DNA of 64,000 nt, from positions 27,045 through 91,044 of the forward strand of contig JAFRGL010000003.1 of assembly GCA_017433825.1 (NCBI GenBank), in the 5' to 3' direction. Source of the DNA: Eubacterium sp. (lineage in GTDB: Bacteria > Bacillota > Clostridia > Lachnospirales > Lachnospiraceae). Below are positions 45,901 to 55,067 of this stretch, piece after piece. The translations under genes and the position numbers were made by a program. Within the stretch, counting starts at the first letter, position 1. Each line of letters opens with the position of its first letter. The notes beneath the pieces are model-generated. The model was not told the origin of the DNA and ran no database searches. It saw nothing but the letters and a program-made list of their open reading frames with translations.

Positions 45901-46067
45901 GGTTTGCCGGAAGTGCTGAAGATTTCAATCTCCCCTTCATAATCGAGAAGGCATATGGATGATTCTTCATTTTCGTTTCCGTCATCAGCATAAGCGCTGG
46001 GTGGAAGTACCAGAATCAGTGCCAGCAGAACTGCCAGGCATGGAGCAAAGAACGCTTTTCGTTTCAT
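42960..46067 (-). CDS. Secreted FecR/MBG-domain surface protein
   Basis: 1035 residues. Signal peptide (cleavage near PSAYA-D), then a FecR-like domain at about 35-150 (FIREGGHTRISLEEGSVFLDV, VDIRGTIVF). Several MBG-type domains follow, marked by Y-D-G-T-x-L and by A-x-G-S-x-T-D/E-A-G-x-S-x-N motifs. A P-T-P-x-P-T-P spacer lies at about 640-670, followed by more repeats with a duplicated YTMGLTADMFEN-type unit, ending VIIDTGVN. No transmembrane anchor or sortase motif is visible, so it is secreted or bound otherwise. It is probably an adhesion or cell-wall-associated protein. The divergent gene at 46329 encodes an odd recombinase. Confidence 0.82.
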   Translation of the reverse strand: MKRKAFFAPCLAVLLALILVLPPSAYADDGNENEESSICLLDYEGEIEIFSTSGKPRALADDGIFESGEALQTGEESRASVSLENGRTVCLDSNTRVTFIREGGHTRISLEEGSVFLDVQEKLAEDETLDIQTAAMTVDIRGTIVFISDIPTEPATELPAAAENAQDSAAENRQTTLGVLEGTAEIRYEDTEGANRVLPVPAGNKAVIPDVSNEAAASETAAVTPAVTNLVSDDIQGFVAELVNEDQALKERITNGSEQGELLLIPGGITDIAAKDPFPADGDWTWNGPVTLAAQSAGKLYDGTPLARPSGVLVYGLPGEFNINVAASGSRTDAGQSENAIGSYTIFNSAGENVTGHFTNIEKISGMLRVDPAPLVVWTGSAEKEYDGTELTCEEAGIRTVPGYVSKVADYSSEQVTMVDTPAWANTSLVTQTALGSERIIGISGRTFIYGMNPLTGETKALELPVGQSLVAVLHNDGEKQSLEFVTAALTEEELPEEVLRLYADNPELLARACEETGWDPEKMEELIAALPEADGDIVVSKNDLQVAGSVRDSLMTDSACLRLQLAAGGTNYSSRPLDEDEAHFVPVVLDPSISVKATGSQTEAGESVNTYEIDWGSANPNNYVLQEDLGTLTVLPLPDSTPAPTPNPTPAPTPKPTPAPTPKPTPTPIAVTVAIKGIKDSRAFSGEEIVVEGYEVSVSDSRYTEAFIAFSGTAAASGLNIGTYTMGLTAEQFTNTNDGFNVTFTVTDGELEITKLPVTVTITGNSGTAEYNGEEHTVEGYTVEISNSLYTEEDFIFTGESAEAGGVIPGEYTMGLTADMFENKNDNFDVTFTVTDGVLEVTQNTSPITITAVTAEKTYDGTALTADEIIVEGLPDNDIFWAYGNTEGFRTDFGTSENKVVDYIIGDREENDVTEYFDNVTLVDGTLTVNKRTVTLTSADVEKYYDGEPLTNGDNGIIVGGDGFAEGEGASYTFTGSQTDMGQSPNSFTITLNGNTKAENYNITVTYGTLYVKQRYIIETEVDDPPVIIDTGVN

Positions 46068-46269
46068 GGTCTGCGATCCTTTCTGATAAGAATGTACTGC
46101 TGCTGTGTATTTTTACTGCGCATTTTTATTGTGTATCTCTGAATATTATACACCCCATCCGCCTGTTTGTATATGCAAAGGTAAAAAGAAAACGTGTATG
46201 AACGGATTTCAGTATGTCATATAAATTAATTTTCTTTTTGCAACATGTCATAATTTACTATTAATCCTA

Positions 46270-46298
46270 TCGACATACCCGTCGGAACGTGATATGGT
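46270..46298 (+). promoter_or_regulatory. Possible promoter of the recombinase gene
   Basis: TCGACA (46270-46275), 17-nt spacer, TATGGT (46293-46298), 30 nt before the ATG. Both hexamers match the consensus at four or five of six positions. Confidence 0.4.
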
Positions 46299-46328
46299 AT
46301 TTTCATTAAAACGGAGGGCTTTTGTATT

Positions 46329-46889
46329 ATGAAAGTCGGTTATGTAAAAATATCTTCCGCCGTGCCTGATGCAGGACGGCAGCTGTCTTTGCTGCAGGAA
46401 CAGAAGGTCGGACGGGTTTTTATAGACATGAAAACCGGGAACAGTACAGATGACGATGTGTTTGGGGAAATGATGGACACTGTACGCGAAGGCGATATTA
46501 TCGTCGTGGAGAGTTTTTCCAGACTTGCGGAAAACGTGAAGGATTTTCTTTCCATTGCTGCAATGCTGGAAGAAAAAGGCCTCGGCCTGATAAGCCTGAA
46601 GGAAAATATCGACACCACTGCCCCGGAATGCGGAGCCGTGCTTTTTGCCTTTTCCGCGCTGGCAGGCCTGGAACGGGAAGTTTTTCTCGCGCATCAGCAC
46701 GCGGGCATAGAAAAAGCCCGCAAAGCGGGAAAATACAAAGGCCGGAAACCCGTACAGTTTGACGAATCAAAGCTTTTGGAAGTCTGCGGACGCTGGCGTG
46801 CCGGTGAAATCACCGCTGTAGCCGCCATGAAAGAACTGAACCTGAAACCGAACACCTTCTACCGCAGGGTGAAGGAAAGGGGGCTGTAA
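46329..46889 (+). CDS. Serine recombinase/resolvase-like protein with altered active site
   Basis: 186 residues, the size of Hin/TnpR proteins, with CGGAGGG upstream. The fold is recognisable: GYVKISSAVPDAGRQLSLL, REGDIIVVESFSRLAEN, LISLKENIDTT, SALAGLEREVF, then GKYKGRKP and a C-terminal helix-turn-helix (ITAVAAMKELNLKPNTFYRRV). Compared with gamma-delta resolvase, Arg8 is Lys, Asp67 is Ser, Arg71 is Glu and no Arg is evident in the Arg45 region, although a Ser near position 9-10, Arg68 and the E-R pair remain. It may recombine poorly or act as a DNA-binding regulator. It diverges from the FecR/MBG surface gene. Confidence 0.8.
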   Translation: MKVGYVKISSAVPDAGRQLSLLQEQKVGRVFIDMKTGNSTDDDVFGEMMDTVREGDIIVVESFSRLAENVKDFLSIAAMLEEKGLGLISLKENIDTTAPECGAVLFAFSALAGLEREVFLAHQHAGIEKARKAGKYKGRKPVQFDESKLLEVCGRWRAGEITAVAAMKELNLKPNTFYRRVKERGL

Positions 46890-46901
46890 AGCCGCCCTCT
46901 T

Positions 46902-48425
46902 CTATTCCTCTCTGATTCCTAAAACAATCCACCTGCCGTTCTTTTTCGCGCCTTCGCGGGTCAAAATGCCTTTTTCTTTTAAGATTTTAATTGTCCGGTC
47001 TATTGTTGCCTTTGACAAATTTGCTTTCTTTGCAATTTGGGGTATGGATGACTCTTGATCTTCTTCAATCAGTTTTAATACCAGGCGTTCATTTTCTGTT
47101 AAAGTCTCATTTATCGCCTCATTTATCACATCATTTATCGCCTCATTTTGAGGGACATCAAACCCTTCATGCATCCGGATCACCGTAGAAAGATACACTC
47201 GCTCTTCTACGGTCTCAAATTCCGGAGCAGGAGAACCATTTGCTTTCAACGTTCTAAGAATCTTTGTAATGCCGGTTCCCTGTTTTTCGGAAAGGTCGAT
47301 CTCCTTGAACATTTCGCCAATTCTTCTATTGCGATACTTCCTGGCTCGGATCTTACCGGCAGCAAACTTATCCATGTCGATCCATCGATCCGGTCCCGGA
47401 TAGTTGATCACCTCGATCCGATCGATATAAATCCGCACATTTACCGGAACATCATCCCGATATGATTTGTGGAAGACTGCATTTACCAGCACTTCTTCCA
47501 AAGCATTATACGGATAATTGAAAAACCTCTCGGCCTCCGCTTTGCCGGTGATCTTCACAACTTTTTCAGTGATGATATTTGTATTAATGTAATCCAGAAC
47601 ATCCTGCACCTGCTTCCAAATCGGGCCGGTAAAAAGTTTTTCCGTAAACTCATCCGAGCCTTCCGCTTCTTCTGTATGGAACCAGACCAGTTCGATCGTT
47701 GCCCCTGGAATGTATTTCTCCGGATGTTCTGAAAACATAAGAACCGCTATGTTTCGCAGCTCTATGCCGGTATCGGTTTCATTTGCCACTTCAAGAGATA
47801 AAAGCAGGTCTTCCATAGACATCTGATTGATGTTTGCCACCAGAGAACTGTCGCTGATCCGCAGGAAATCCTCCAGATATCCCCGCCGTATGCATGAAAT
47901 GTCCGCTTTACGGTTCACCCGGTCATCAAAAGGAATGGAATTAAACTTCTCATACAATTCAGCAATCTCATCTTTTTTTGCCGCAACCGTAATAGATGCC
48001 GGACGGATCCAGTATTTCATTATCTTATCTTCTTTTCTATTTGAATATACATCCAACGGCGCCTGATACGGTCCGGAATCTCCCGGGGAGCATTTCAGGT
48101 AAATCAGCTGTGTATTCTCGTCCGGATAATCTACAACTTCGATCACCGGAATATACCTGGGCTCAATCCGGTTGCAATATTCAAATATCTCCTGCTGAAC
48201 GGCATCCAACTGCTCTTTTGGCACACCAATAGGCGGCAGAACCGGCATACCATCCTTTTCCGCTACACCGATTACAATATATCCGCCGTTCACGTTAGAA
48301 TAATCATTGGCGAAGGCGCAAATCGTCCGGATGGTTTCACCCGGGTTCCAACCGGCTTTGTATTCAACTCTGTTTTGTTCTACAACCTTCCCAGATAGGA
48401 GGGTTTCAATTTTCAATGGAATCAA
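46902..48425 (-). CDS. AlbA_2/Schlafen-like ATP-binding protein with winged-helix C-terminus
   Basis: 507 residues from the TTG at 48425, chosen because AAGGAG lies 7 nt upstream; an ATG at 48464 without a site is the alternative. The AlbA_2 (divergent AAA-4) domain is VEYKAGWNP...FANDYSNVNGGYIVIGV. A RecG-related HATPase_c_4 domain follows (NALEEVLVNAVFHKSY, GTGITKIL), then an Asn/Glu repeat (INEAIN-DVINEAIN) and a winged helix (IPQIAKKANLSKATIDRTIKIL). Such proteins are transcription regulators or parts of phage-defence loci, and this one ends the cluster behind the restriction system. Confidence 0.85.
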   Translation of the reverse strand: MIPLKIETLLSGKVVEQNRVEYKAGWNPGETIRTICAFANDYSNVNGGYIVIGVAEKDGMPVLPPIGVPKEQLDAVQQEIFEYCNRIEPRYIPVIEVVDYPDENTQLIYLKCSPGDSGPYQAPLDVYSNRKEDKIMKYWIRPASITVAAKKDEIAELYEKFNSIPFDDRVNRKADISCIRRGYLEDFLRISDSSLVANINQMSMEDLLLSLEVANETDTGIELRNIAVLMFSEHPEKYIPGATIELVWFHTEEAEGSDEFTEKLFTGPIWKQVQDVLDYINTNIITEKVVKITGKAEAERFFNYPYNALEEVLVNAVFHKSYRDDVPVNVRIYIDRIEVINYPGPDRWIDMDKFAAGKIRARKYRNRRIGEMFKEIDLSEKQGTGITKILRTLKANGSPAPEFETVEERVYLSTVIRMHEGFDVPQNEAINDVINEAINETLTENERLVLKLIEEDQESSIPQIAKKANLSKATIDRTIKILKEKGILTREGAKKNGRWIVLGIREE

Positions 48426-48582
48426 TACAATACTCCTTATTTTATGTGTTTTTATATCCGCCATAGAAAGCGTTGCTTTTGCTAAATACATTTGTACAAT
48501 GTATATATTGGAAACTGCATATACCGCTCTCTATCCTCCTTCGTGAATCTGTCAAAACATAATTTAGCTTGTTGCTTGTTCC

Positions 48583-49029
48583 CTAAAAGAACATTTTTGC
48601 CAAATAATACATGAATTTCGTCACAGTCAATACTTTAGCTCGGAATTTAGTCAAAGTTTCTCTCCCCACATCCGTCTTTTCACCTTTTTCGCTGGGTAGT
48701 TTGCCGATATCTTCAACAATAAAACTCATAACAGGTATCCCTTTTGTAACAGCGTAATCGTATTCCTTTTCTGTGTAGCCGACACCATCAGTAGGATCAA
48801 CCGAACCATATCGTCCGGCCAGAATCAAAATATAATAATCACACGTTTCCAGCATTTTTTTAATATAATCCATCTGGCTCATTCCGCTTGCAGGAAACTG
48901 TTCCATACCAACAGGAATACACCCTAAATCAAGAAGTGTCTGGCTTACGGCTGCGCGTTCCTCTTTTAGATCTTCATATGTGGAACTAACGAACACCTAA
49001 TATTTTTTCTCTTTCGTACCCTGTCCCAT
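48583..49029 (-). pseudogene. DUF4062 protein gene broken by an in-frame amber codon and truncated
   Basis: An ATG at 49029 with GAGG upstream opens a frame reading M-G-Q-G-T-K-E-K-K-Y, then TAG (48999-48997), then VFVSSTYEDLKEERA, the DUF4062 signature, with no shift. Relatives usually have Gln at the amber position (K-K-Y-Q-V-F-V-S-S), so a single C-to-T change of CAG explains it. After KFRAKVL the sequence departs from the family and stops early. A GTG at 48996 could start a shortened protein. DUF4062 domains are found at the N-terminus of larger, often NTPase- or TIR-linked, defence proteins, so this is a remnant next to the hsd genes. Confidence 0.8.
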
Positions 49030-49040
49030 AAAAACCTCTT

Positions 49041-50381
49041 TCATAAATCCCGTTTCAGCAGTTCCTCCGCACTTTCATCGGTGGAATCATTTGTGCCCAG
49101 CTCGCCTCGGAAAGCGCGGGCGAGGATGGCTTTCTTCATGATGTCAATCTGGCCTATGACCTGTTCCGCAGTTTCTTTGGCTTGCTTTTCCAACAGTAAT
49201 AGTTTTGATACTTGGCGAAAAATCTCTTCTTGCTCCCATAATTCAGGGAGTTTTAGTAAGATTGCACCAAGCTCTTTAGAATTGATGTTGTTAATCCCAG
49301 CAGATGATTTAGCTTTTGCAAACATTTGTGCTCTTGCATCTGTTGAATTGAGGAACTGTACTAAGTATTCTGCTTTTACTCTCTCAGACGGCTTAATTCG
49401 AATAAGGAAAGAAGCATATGCATATTCCTGATCTAATTGCGGAACGAGGGCACATTTCCCAACCAAATCACGACTTCCGTTTGACCGAATAATGAGAATA
49501 TCATTTTCGTGAATCTGATTTGTTGCTTCTACTGTTTCACTTGAAAGGTTTTTAATGTCCGAAAAATCTATCCCGTCATCGCCAATATTGGGGATTCTTA
49601 ATACGGGCATTCCCGCAAATGAATAATCACTTTTTTCCGATGTACCATATTTGAATCCGCTGACAATTTCTTTAAGCGTAACAGGTTCCCAACTATCCAA
49701 ACCAACGCCTCGTTTTTTCCGTTGTACTTCCGTTAGTTCCCCCGTAAATGCTTTATGCAGAATCGCTGCCTTGCGATTCTCAAAGCCATCCACTACGGCC
49801 TGCGCTTTTTCCTTGGCCTCGTCCAACTTGGCAAACAGGCTTTCGATGCGGTCAACAATACGCTGCTGCTCGGCAAGAGGGGGGATAGGAACAGGGTATT
49901 CTTTCACGTATTTCGGTTGAGCTCTCATGAGAGAACCTCCAACACCTGATACATTTGAAAGCATATAATCCCTAAAATAAGGCGACCTAAAACAATACAT
50001 CAAGTAGTCAGAGTTAATCAAACTGTTTCTAATGATAATCCATTCTGATGATGCCAACAAAGCGTAGTCTGTGTGCTGTGACACTTTCCAAACACGGTTA
50101 ATACAAGGATTGATTTTGCATAGCAATACATCCCCTTTTTCCACTGCTTGTTTTGTAGACCCAATGTCTTCTCCAGATACGATTTCAGGATAATTGTCTG
50201 CACTGCTTGGTACACTATAGAGTTCAAATATAGTCTCAGGCTGCTTTGCAGGATCAATACTAACTGAGGTATATTGATTAATGCACTCGACCGAAACCCA
50301 ACACCAGTTATTTGGAAGAGAGAAAGGTTGTTTTTCTTCTGGGATATATGAAATTGTTTTTTCTTTTGCTGTCCGTGCCAT
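49041..50381 (-). CDS. hsdS: Type I restriction-modification specificity subunit
   Basis: 446 residues with two target-recognition domains (about 15-170 and 215-395), each followed by a conserved helical region: PPLAEQQRIVDRIESLFAKLDEA in the middle and EQEEIFRQVSKLL near the end. The duplicated layout recognises the two halves of a split site. The gene is more AT-rich than the chromosome average, as usual for exchanged specificity genes. It begins 1 nt after hsdM ends. Confidence 0.95.
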   Translation of the reverse strand: MARTAKEKTISYIPEEKQPFSLPNNWCWVSVECINQYTSVSIDPAKQPETIFELYSVPSSADNYPEIVSGEDIGSTKQAVEKGDVLLCKINPCINRVWKVSQHTDYALLASSEWIIIRNSLINSDYLMYCFRSPYFRDYMLSNVSGVGGSLMRAQPKYVKEYPVPIPPLAEQQRIVDRIESLFAKLDEAKEKAQAVVDGFENRKAAILHKAFTGELTEVQRKKRGVGLDSWEPVTLKEIVSGFKYGTSEKSDYSFAGMPVLRIPNIGDDGIDFSDIKNLSSETVEATNQIHENDILIIRSNGSRDLVGKCALVPQLDQEYAYASFLIRIKPSERVKAEYLVQFLNSTDARAQMFAKAKSSAGINNINSKELGAILLKLPELWEQEEIFRQVSKLLLLEKQAKETAEQVIGQIDIMKKAILARAFRGELGTNDSTDESAEELLKRDL

Positions 50382-50382
50382 G

Positions 50383-51804
50383 TCACACCTCCGTGCTCTG
50401 GAGGGCTTTCAGTTCATTCACAACACTTTGGAGCAGATCGACTGCCTCTTCAAGCTGAGCAATGGCCTCTTCGCCGCTCTCAATTGGATCGGGCAAATCC
50501 TCATAATCCACGATAGAATCATCACGGATCAGGCCGAGGTCAAGGCTGTTGCCCTTTTCTGCAATCTGTGCACGGGTAAAAACGCTCCAGCGCTCATCTT
50601 GCACAGCATGACGATCAACAGCTTCATAAGCAGCTTCAAAACCTGAAAAGTCCTCCGTTTTCAACGGATTGGTCTTGCCAAAGGACGGCATATTTGTCCG
50701 CAGGTCATAGAACCACACTTCCCTAGTATTGCCTTTGTCGTTCTTACCGCGAGTAAAGAACAGCACATTGGTCTTAACGCCCTGAGCATAAAAGATACCC
50801 GTGGGCAGACGAAGGACCGTATGCAGGTTGCATTTATCCATCAGGTCAACACGGATGCGTTCACCCTCGCCGTCGGCAAAAAGAACATTATCAGGGAGCA
50901 CAACGGCAGCACGGGCTTTGCCGTCTGCTTTCAGACTTCGATAGATATGCTGCAAGAAGTTGAGCTGCTTGTTGCTGGTTGGAAAGGTAAAATCATCACG
51001 GGTCGCTCGTTCGCCGCCTTTCTTGGTGCCAAACGGCGGATTTGTCAACACAAGGTCATAACCCTTCATGCTCTTGCCCTGATTGGACAACGTATCGCCC
51101 AGCAGGATTTGTCCCTCAATATCATGCAGCATGGCGTTCATCAGTGCCAAACGGTGTGTATCATGAACAAGTTCACAGCCTGTAAAAGCCTTCTCGCGCT
51201 CAAAAGCAGCGGTATCGGCATCAAGGTCAAAGAAATCATCAGTCTGATCCTTCACGTATTGGTGAGCAGCTATCATAAATCCAAAAGTTCCGCACGCAGG
51301 ATCGTTGCACCGTTCCCCAGGCTGCGGCTTCATCAGGCGGGTCATCACGTCGATGAGCACACGAGGCGTGAAATACTGTCCAGCGCCAGACTTCTTCTCG
51401 TTGGCGTTTTTCTCAAGCAATCCTTCATACAGGTTGCCCAAACCCTCTTCGCGGGCAGAGTACCAGTCAAGGCCGTCAATCGTCGTGATAATCTTCTCCA
51501 GATTCTTTGGCTCGTCTATATTGGTGGCAGAGCCCTGATAAATCTCACGGATACGACCGGTGCAGTTATCGCCCAGGTAACTAAGCAACTCCTTATAATA
51601 CTTTTTCAGCTCAATGCCGCTCTTGGAGATAAGCACATCCCAGCGATAATCTGCAGGGATCTGGCTTTCCGCGCCAGTTTCCTTCGCCATTTTCAGAAAG
51701 AGGATATAGGTCAGCTCCGTAACATACTGGTGATAAGTTATGCCGTCATCCCTAAGCACATTGCAAAGATTCCAAAGTTTCGATACGATTTCCTGTGTGG
51801 TCAT
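50383..51804 (-). CDS. hsdM: Type I restriction-modification methyltransferase subunit
   Basis: 473 residues. N-terminal HsdM domain, then GAGQYFTPRVLIDVM, SAM motif NDPACGTFGFMIAAHQ and catalytic NPPF in LTNPPFGTKKGG. It is an adenine N6-methyltransferase working with HsdS. It overlaps hsdR by 4 nt and GGAGGAC precedes the start. Confidence 0.96.
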   Translation of the reverse strand: MTTQEIVSKLWNLCNVLRDDGITYHQYVTELTYILFLKMAKETGAESQIPADYRWDVLISKSGIELKKYYKELLSYLGDNCTGRIREIYQGSATNIDEPKNLEKIITTIDGLDWYSAREEGLGNLYEGLLEKNANEKKSGAGQYFTPRVLIDVMTRLMKPQPGERCNDPACGTFGFMIAAHQYVKDQTDDFFDLDADTAAFEREKAFTGCELVHDTHRLALMNAMLHDIEGQILLGDTLSNQGKSMKGYDLVLTNPPFGTKKGGERATRDDFTFPTSNKQLNFLQHIYRSLKADGKARAAVVLPDNVLFADGEGERIRVDLMDKCNLHTVLRLPTGIFYAQGVKTNVLFFTRGKNDKGNTREVWFYDLRTNMPSFGKTNPLKTEDFSGFEAAYEAVDRHAVQDERWSVFTRAQIAEKGNSLDLGLIRDDSIVDYEDLPDPIESGEEAIAQLEEAVDLLQSVVNELKALQSTEV

Positions 51805-54800
51805 GCGACGTGTCCTCCATCATCGTACAGATACTCATTGAGCTCCAGCACGATGCTTTCCAGTTTATTTTGAAAAACCTTATTGATCTTGGCAAAGCCG
51901 CCCTGTGCCTTAAAGCGTCCGTCCTCATCAAAAACGGATATATTCAGAACGGATTCCTCCATCAGATATTTTTCCATCCGGGCGATCCAGTTCAATTCCT
52001 GTTTGGAGAAAGAATGCGCTTTTTTCAGCCTGTCAACGGCTTTCCTGATTCTTGCCTCATGACTGATCAGCGCAGAGCCGATGGCATATCGGCGAATCAG
52101 GCTGATAATGTCGGCTGTAATCTCTTCGTTGGTCATCTGGGAGATTGCCGTATTAAGCTGCTGCGTGGTAAAGCCTTCTCTGTCCAGAGTTAAACGCAGG
52201 TTCTTCAAACTTTCCCGGGTCAGCTCCTTCGGCCTTGTGCATACGATATTCAAGGCAGCAATTTCGTTCATGTTTGTTTTGACGTATTTTGCAAAAGCAT
52301 CCAAATAGTCTTCCGGACGGCTGCCGCCGCCGTAGCCGCGTTCATGAGAGATAAGTTCATCTTCCTCTGTGGAAATTACCACCGGATTGCTGCCGTTTGC
52401 CTTGATTTCCTGCATCATCCGGATGGCATCTGCATAGGCCTTCAGTCGCCTTTTTGCTTCTTCCGGCTTATATTGCTGTATTTCCGCAATCACCTGCGTT
52501 GGATCCTTGCCGCCCGTCATACTTATGAAATGCTCCATGGCCGTTCCGCTCATGTTGCGCTTCTTCCGCTGCATTTTGGCGATAATCTGATTGATCTGAT
52601 ACTGAACCTGCTGCTCATCCTCCATAACCTCCAGGCCATCGAGGAGCTGGGCAAACGTTGTGGTCGGATTTGCCACGACCGGTTTCATTGTATTTACATC
52701 TTCCAGTGAATCATATACACCTACCGGATCATAGATTTCAAAATGGGTTTTGTGAATCTCCGGGCAAAGACGGGTAGCGCGGCCCATCATCTGTTCAAAA
52801 AGAATTCGACTCTTAATACGGCGCATAAACACCAGTGTCGTAATCTCGGGAACGTCTATACCTGTAGTCAACAGGTCTACTGTAACGGCAATACTGGGAT
52901 ATCGTTCGTTCTTATATCGTTTGATTGCCTCCAGAATCTTCTTCCGATTGCCGCCGCCCACACTGCCGGTGATTTTCATAATAGCGTCATTGTCCACGCC
53001 ATATTCGGAATATATTTCTTTTAATATCTTCACGATCAAATCGGCATGCTGGTCATCCACGGCGTAGATCAGCGTTTTTCCCTGTTCTTCCGGAGATTCA
53101 GGGTCGATGTCATGAGCAATCTCAGTCAGAACCGTACGGTTGAAGTTTTCTGTAATGACCTGTTTGTTGAAATTCTCAATATCGAAGTCCAATTCATCAT
53201 CCAGCAATTCACTGTTTATGATCTCTCCGGTAACCGGATCATACAGTATTACGGTATCTCCGTGCTGATAATGTATGCCTTCTTTGCTAAGCTTTGTCTT
53301 CAATTCATGAGGTGCATCATGATCGACCAAATACCCTTCAATTACAGCTTCCCTATATGTATATTTGAACACCGGCTGTCCGAAAATCTGCGTAGTCTGC
53401 AGCGCAGGCGTTGCCGTCAACGCAATTCTTACAGCATCGAAATATTCAATAACGCTGCGATATTTGCTCTGATAATCAAGCTGGTCGCGATACAAAATCT
53501 CATCGTCACCCATCTCTTTATCAAGAATATATCCGCGGTGCGCTTCATCGATAATTACAAGATCGTAATCTGTAACAGCGGGCATGGTTTCTTCATCGTT
53601 ATACAGGATGCGTTTGACCATGCTCTGAACCGTTGCAACCTGGATACGGGTTTCCTTGTCTATGCTCTTATCGTCCAGACCTTTGATGTTGTAAATATCA
53701 TCAAGTGTCATCAGATCTTCCAGCTTAACCTCTTTAAACACGTCTTCCGCCTGTTCGCCTAATGCATTGCGATCCACCAGGAAAAGGATACGGCGGAAAC
53801 GTCCGGTTTTCAGGAAGCGATAGATCATACCAAGGACGGTTCGCGTTTTACCGGTTCCTGTTGCCATTGCTAAAAGGATATTCTGCTGTCCATCAATAAT
53901 AGCCTGTTCGGCTGCTCGAATTGCCCTTAACTGATACTCTCTGAGGTTCAGTCCGTCTTTATCCCGCAGAAGATCATAAGACATCTCCTGTAAGCCCTGG
54001 TTTCCAGCCGCGATATTCTTCTCCAGCAACTCCATAATACCCGTCGGACTTATCCAACCATGAAGGGCTTTAGGAGCGTTGTAGGGTAAACGCAGATCAA
54101 TGAACCAGATGCCGCTTTTAGTATCATACTGTTCCAGGTATGGCCGCCCATTGGTGGCAAATGTAAACGGAACCTTAAACTCTCCCCATATACCAATCTG
54201 ATACTGCGCGTCTTCGCTGCGGATATTCCGGGAATAATCCTTGCACTGGTAATCAATAACCGAAGGAATATCTTTATGAATGGCCTTTGCCTCTATTGTG
54301 GCAACCATCTGCAGATCCACAAAAAGAGCATAATCTGCATATCCCTTGTTTCCTACGGTAGAATCTGTCGGCCATTCTGCTATAGCAATGCAGCGGCCTT
54401 TTGCAGGACGAGTTCCTTTGGAATACCGCAATTTGTCCGTGTCTGCCTCCCAGCCGACCTTCCGAAGCTGCTCGTCAATCATATACCTGGTTTCCGCTTC
54501 GGATTTGACACGCTGACTTGCAGCTTTCTGAGCTTGTTTCTTACGTGCATTAGAATCAATCTGAACAGAAGCCGCCGCTGTTTCTTCTGCTTCTTTAATA
54601 AGCTCTTCTTCTTTGTTCTCTTCTGCAGCAGTATCGGCGGGTATAGATTGTGTTGCAGGCTCAGGCATTACAAATGGCTGGTTTTGATAATTCCAATCGC
54701 CGTAGGTCTGCATGAACCACTCACAGAGGCTATAAGCCATCTGCAGCAGGGTCTTCCCTTCTTCTACAGATGCATAATTCTCATGAACGGCTTTGTTCCT

Positions 54801-55067
54801 GACTTTTCTGAGCGCATGGAGTATGTCAGAAAGGTCACGAGTAATCAGCCCCTCCCGAAGAAGCGTGTCGATACGTACAACCGCTGTGTTATCATATGGC
54901 AGAGGAATTCTATCATAGGAGAATATTAGATTTACAATCGTCTCCCCGATCATACCCAGCTTCATCAGGCAGGAATTGGAATCAGAATAGCAGTATTGTT
55001 CTGCCAGTCCTCCGAAGTTTGCCAGAACAGGAAACGTTTCTTCCAAAAACGAAAAGTTCGATTTCAT
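51801..55067 (-). CDS. hsdR: Type I restriction endonuclease subunit
   Basis: 1088 residues. The N-terminus (1-125) resembles DUF4145. A linker rich in Glu/Ala leads to the nuclease domain near 200-270, with SEAETRYMIDEQL, then GYADYALFVDLQMVATIEAKA giving the D...E-x-K motif. The SF2 helicase motor carries MATGTGKTRTVLG (I), VIIDEAHRGYI (II), ALTATPA (III), and TTGIDVPEITTLVFMR and QMMGRATRLCP (V-VI). All motifs appear intact, so a working restriction enzyme is likely. It overlaps the XRE gene by 4 nt. Confidence 0.96.
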   Translation of the reverse strand: MKSNFSFLEETFPVLANFGGLAEQYCYSDSNSCLMKLGMIGETIVNLIFSYDRIPLPYDNTAVVRIDTLLREGLITRDLSDILHALRKVRNKAVHENYASVEEGKTLLQMAYSLCEWFMQTYGDWNYQNQPFVMPEPATQSIPADTAAEENKEEELIKEAEETAAASVQIDSNARKKQAQKAASQRVKSEAETRYMIDEQLRKVGWEADTDKLRYSKGTRPAKGRCIAIAEWPTDSTVGNKGYADYALFVDLQMVATIEAKAIHKDIPSVIDYQCKDYSRNIRSEDAQYQIGIWGEFKVPFTFATNGRPYLEQYDTKSGIWFIDLRLPYNAPKALHGWISPTGIMELLEKNIAAGNQGLQEMSYDLLRDKDGLNLREYQLRAIRAAEQAIIDGQQNILLAMATGTGKTRTVLGMIYRFLKTGRFRRILFLVDRNALGEQAEDVFKEVKLEDLMTLDDIYNIKGLDDKSIDKETRIQVATVQSMVKRILYNDEETMPAVTDYDLVIIDEAHRGYILDKEMGDDEILYRDQLDYQSKYRSVIEYFDAVRIALTATPALQTTQIFGQPVFKYTYREAVIEGYLVDHDAPHELKTKLSKEGIHYQHGDTVILYDPVTGEIINSELLDDELDFDIENFNKQVITENFNRTVLTEIAHDIDPESPEEQGKTLIYAVDDQHADLIVKILKEIYSEYGVDNDAIMKITGSVGGGNRKKILEAIKRYKNERYPSIAVTVDLLTTGIDVPEITTLVFMRRIKSRILFEQMMGRATRLCPEIHKTHFEIYDPVGVYDSLEDVNTMKPVVANPTTTFAQLLDGLEVMEDEQQVQYQINQIIAKMQRKKRNMSGTAMEHFISMTGGKDPTQVIAEIQQYKPEEAKRRLKAYADAIRMMQEIKANGSNPVVISTEEDELISHERGYGGGSRPEDYLDAFAKYVKTNMNEIAALNIVCTRPKELTRESLKNLRLTLDREGFTTQQLNTAISQMTNEEITADIISLIRRYAIGSALISHEARIRKAVDRLKKAHSFSKQELNWIARMEKYLMEESVLNISVFDEDGRFKAQGGFAKINKVFQNKLESIVLELNEYLYDDGGHVA

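Noticed and set aside
49041-50381. Phase-variable (invertible) hsdS
   Set aside because: Only one hsdS is present, no second partial specificity gene or long inverted repeat was found, and the nearby serine recombinase has a doubtful active site.
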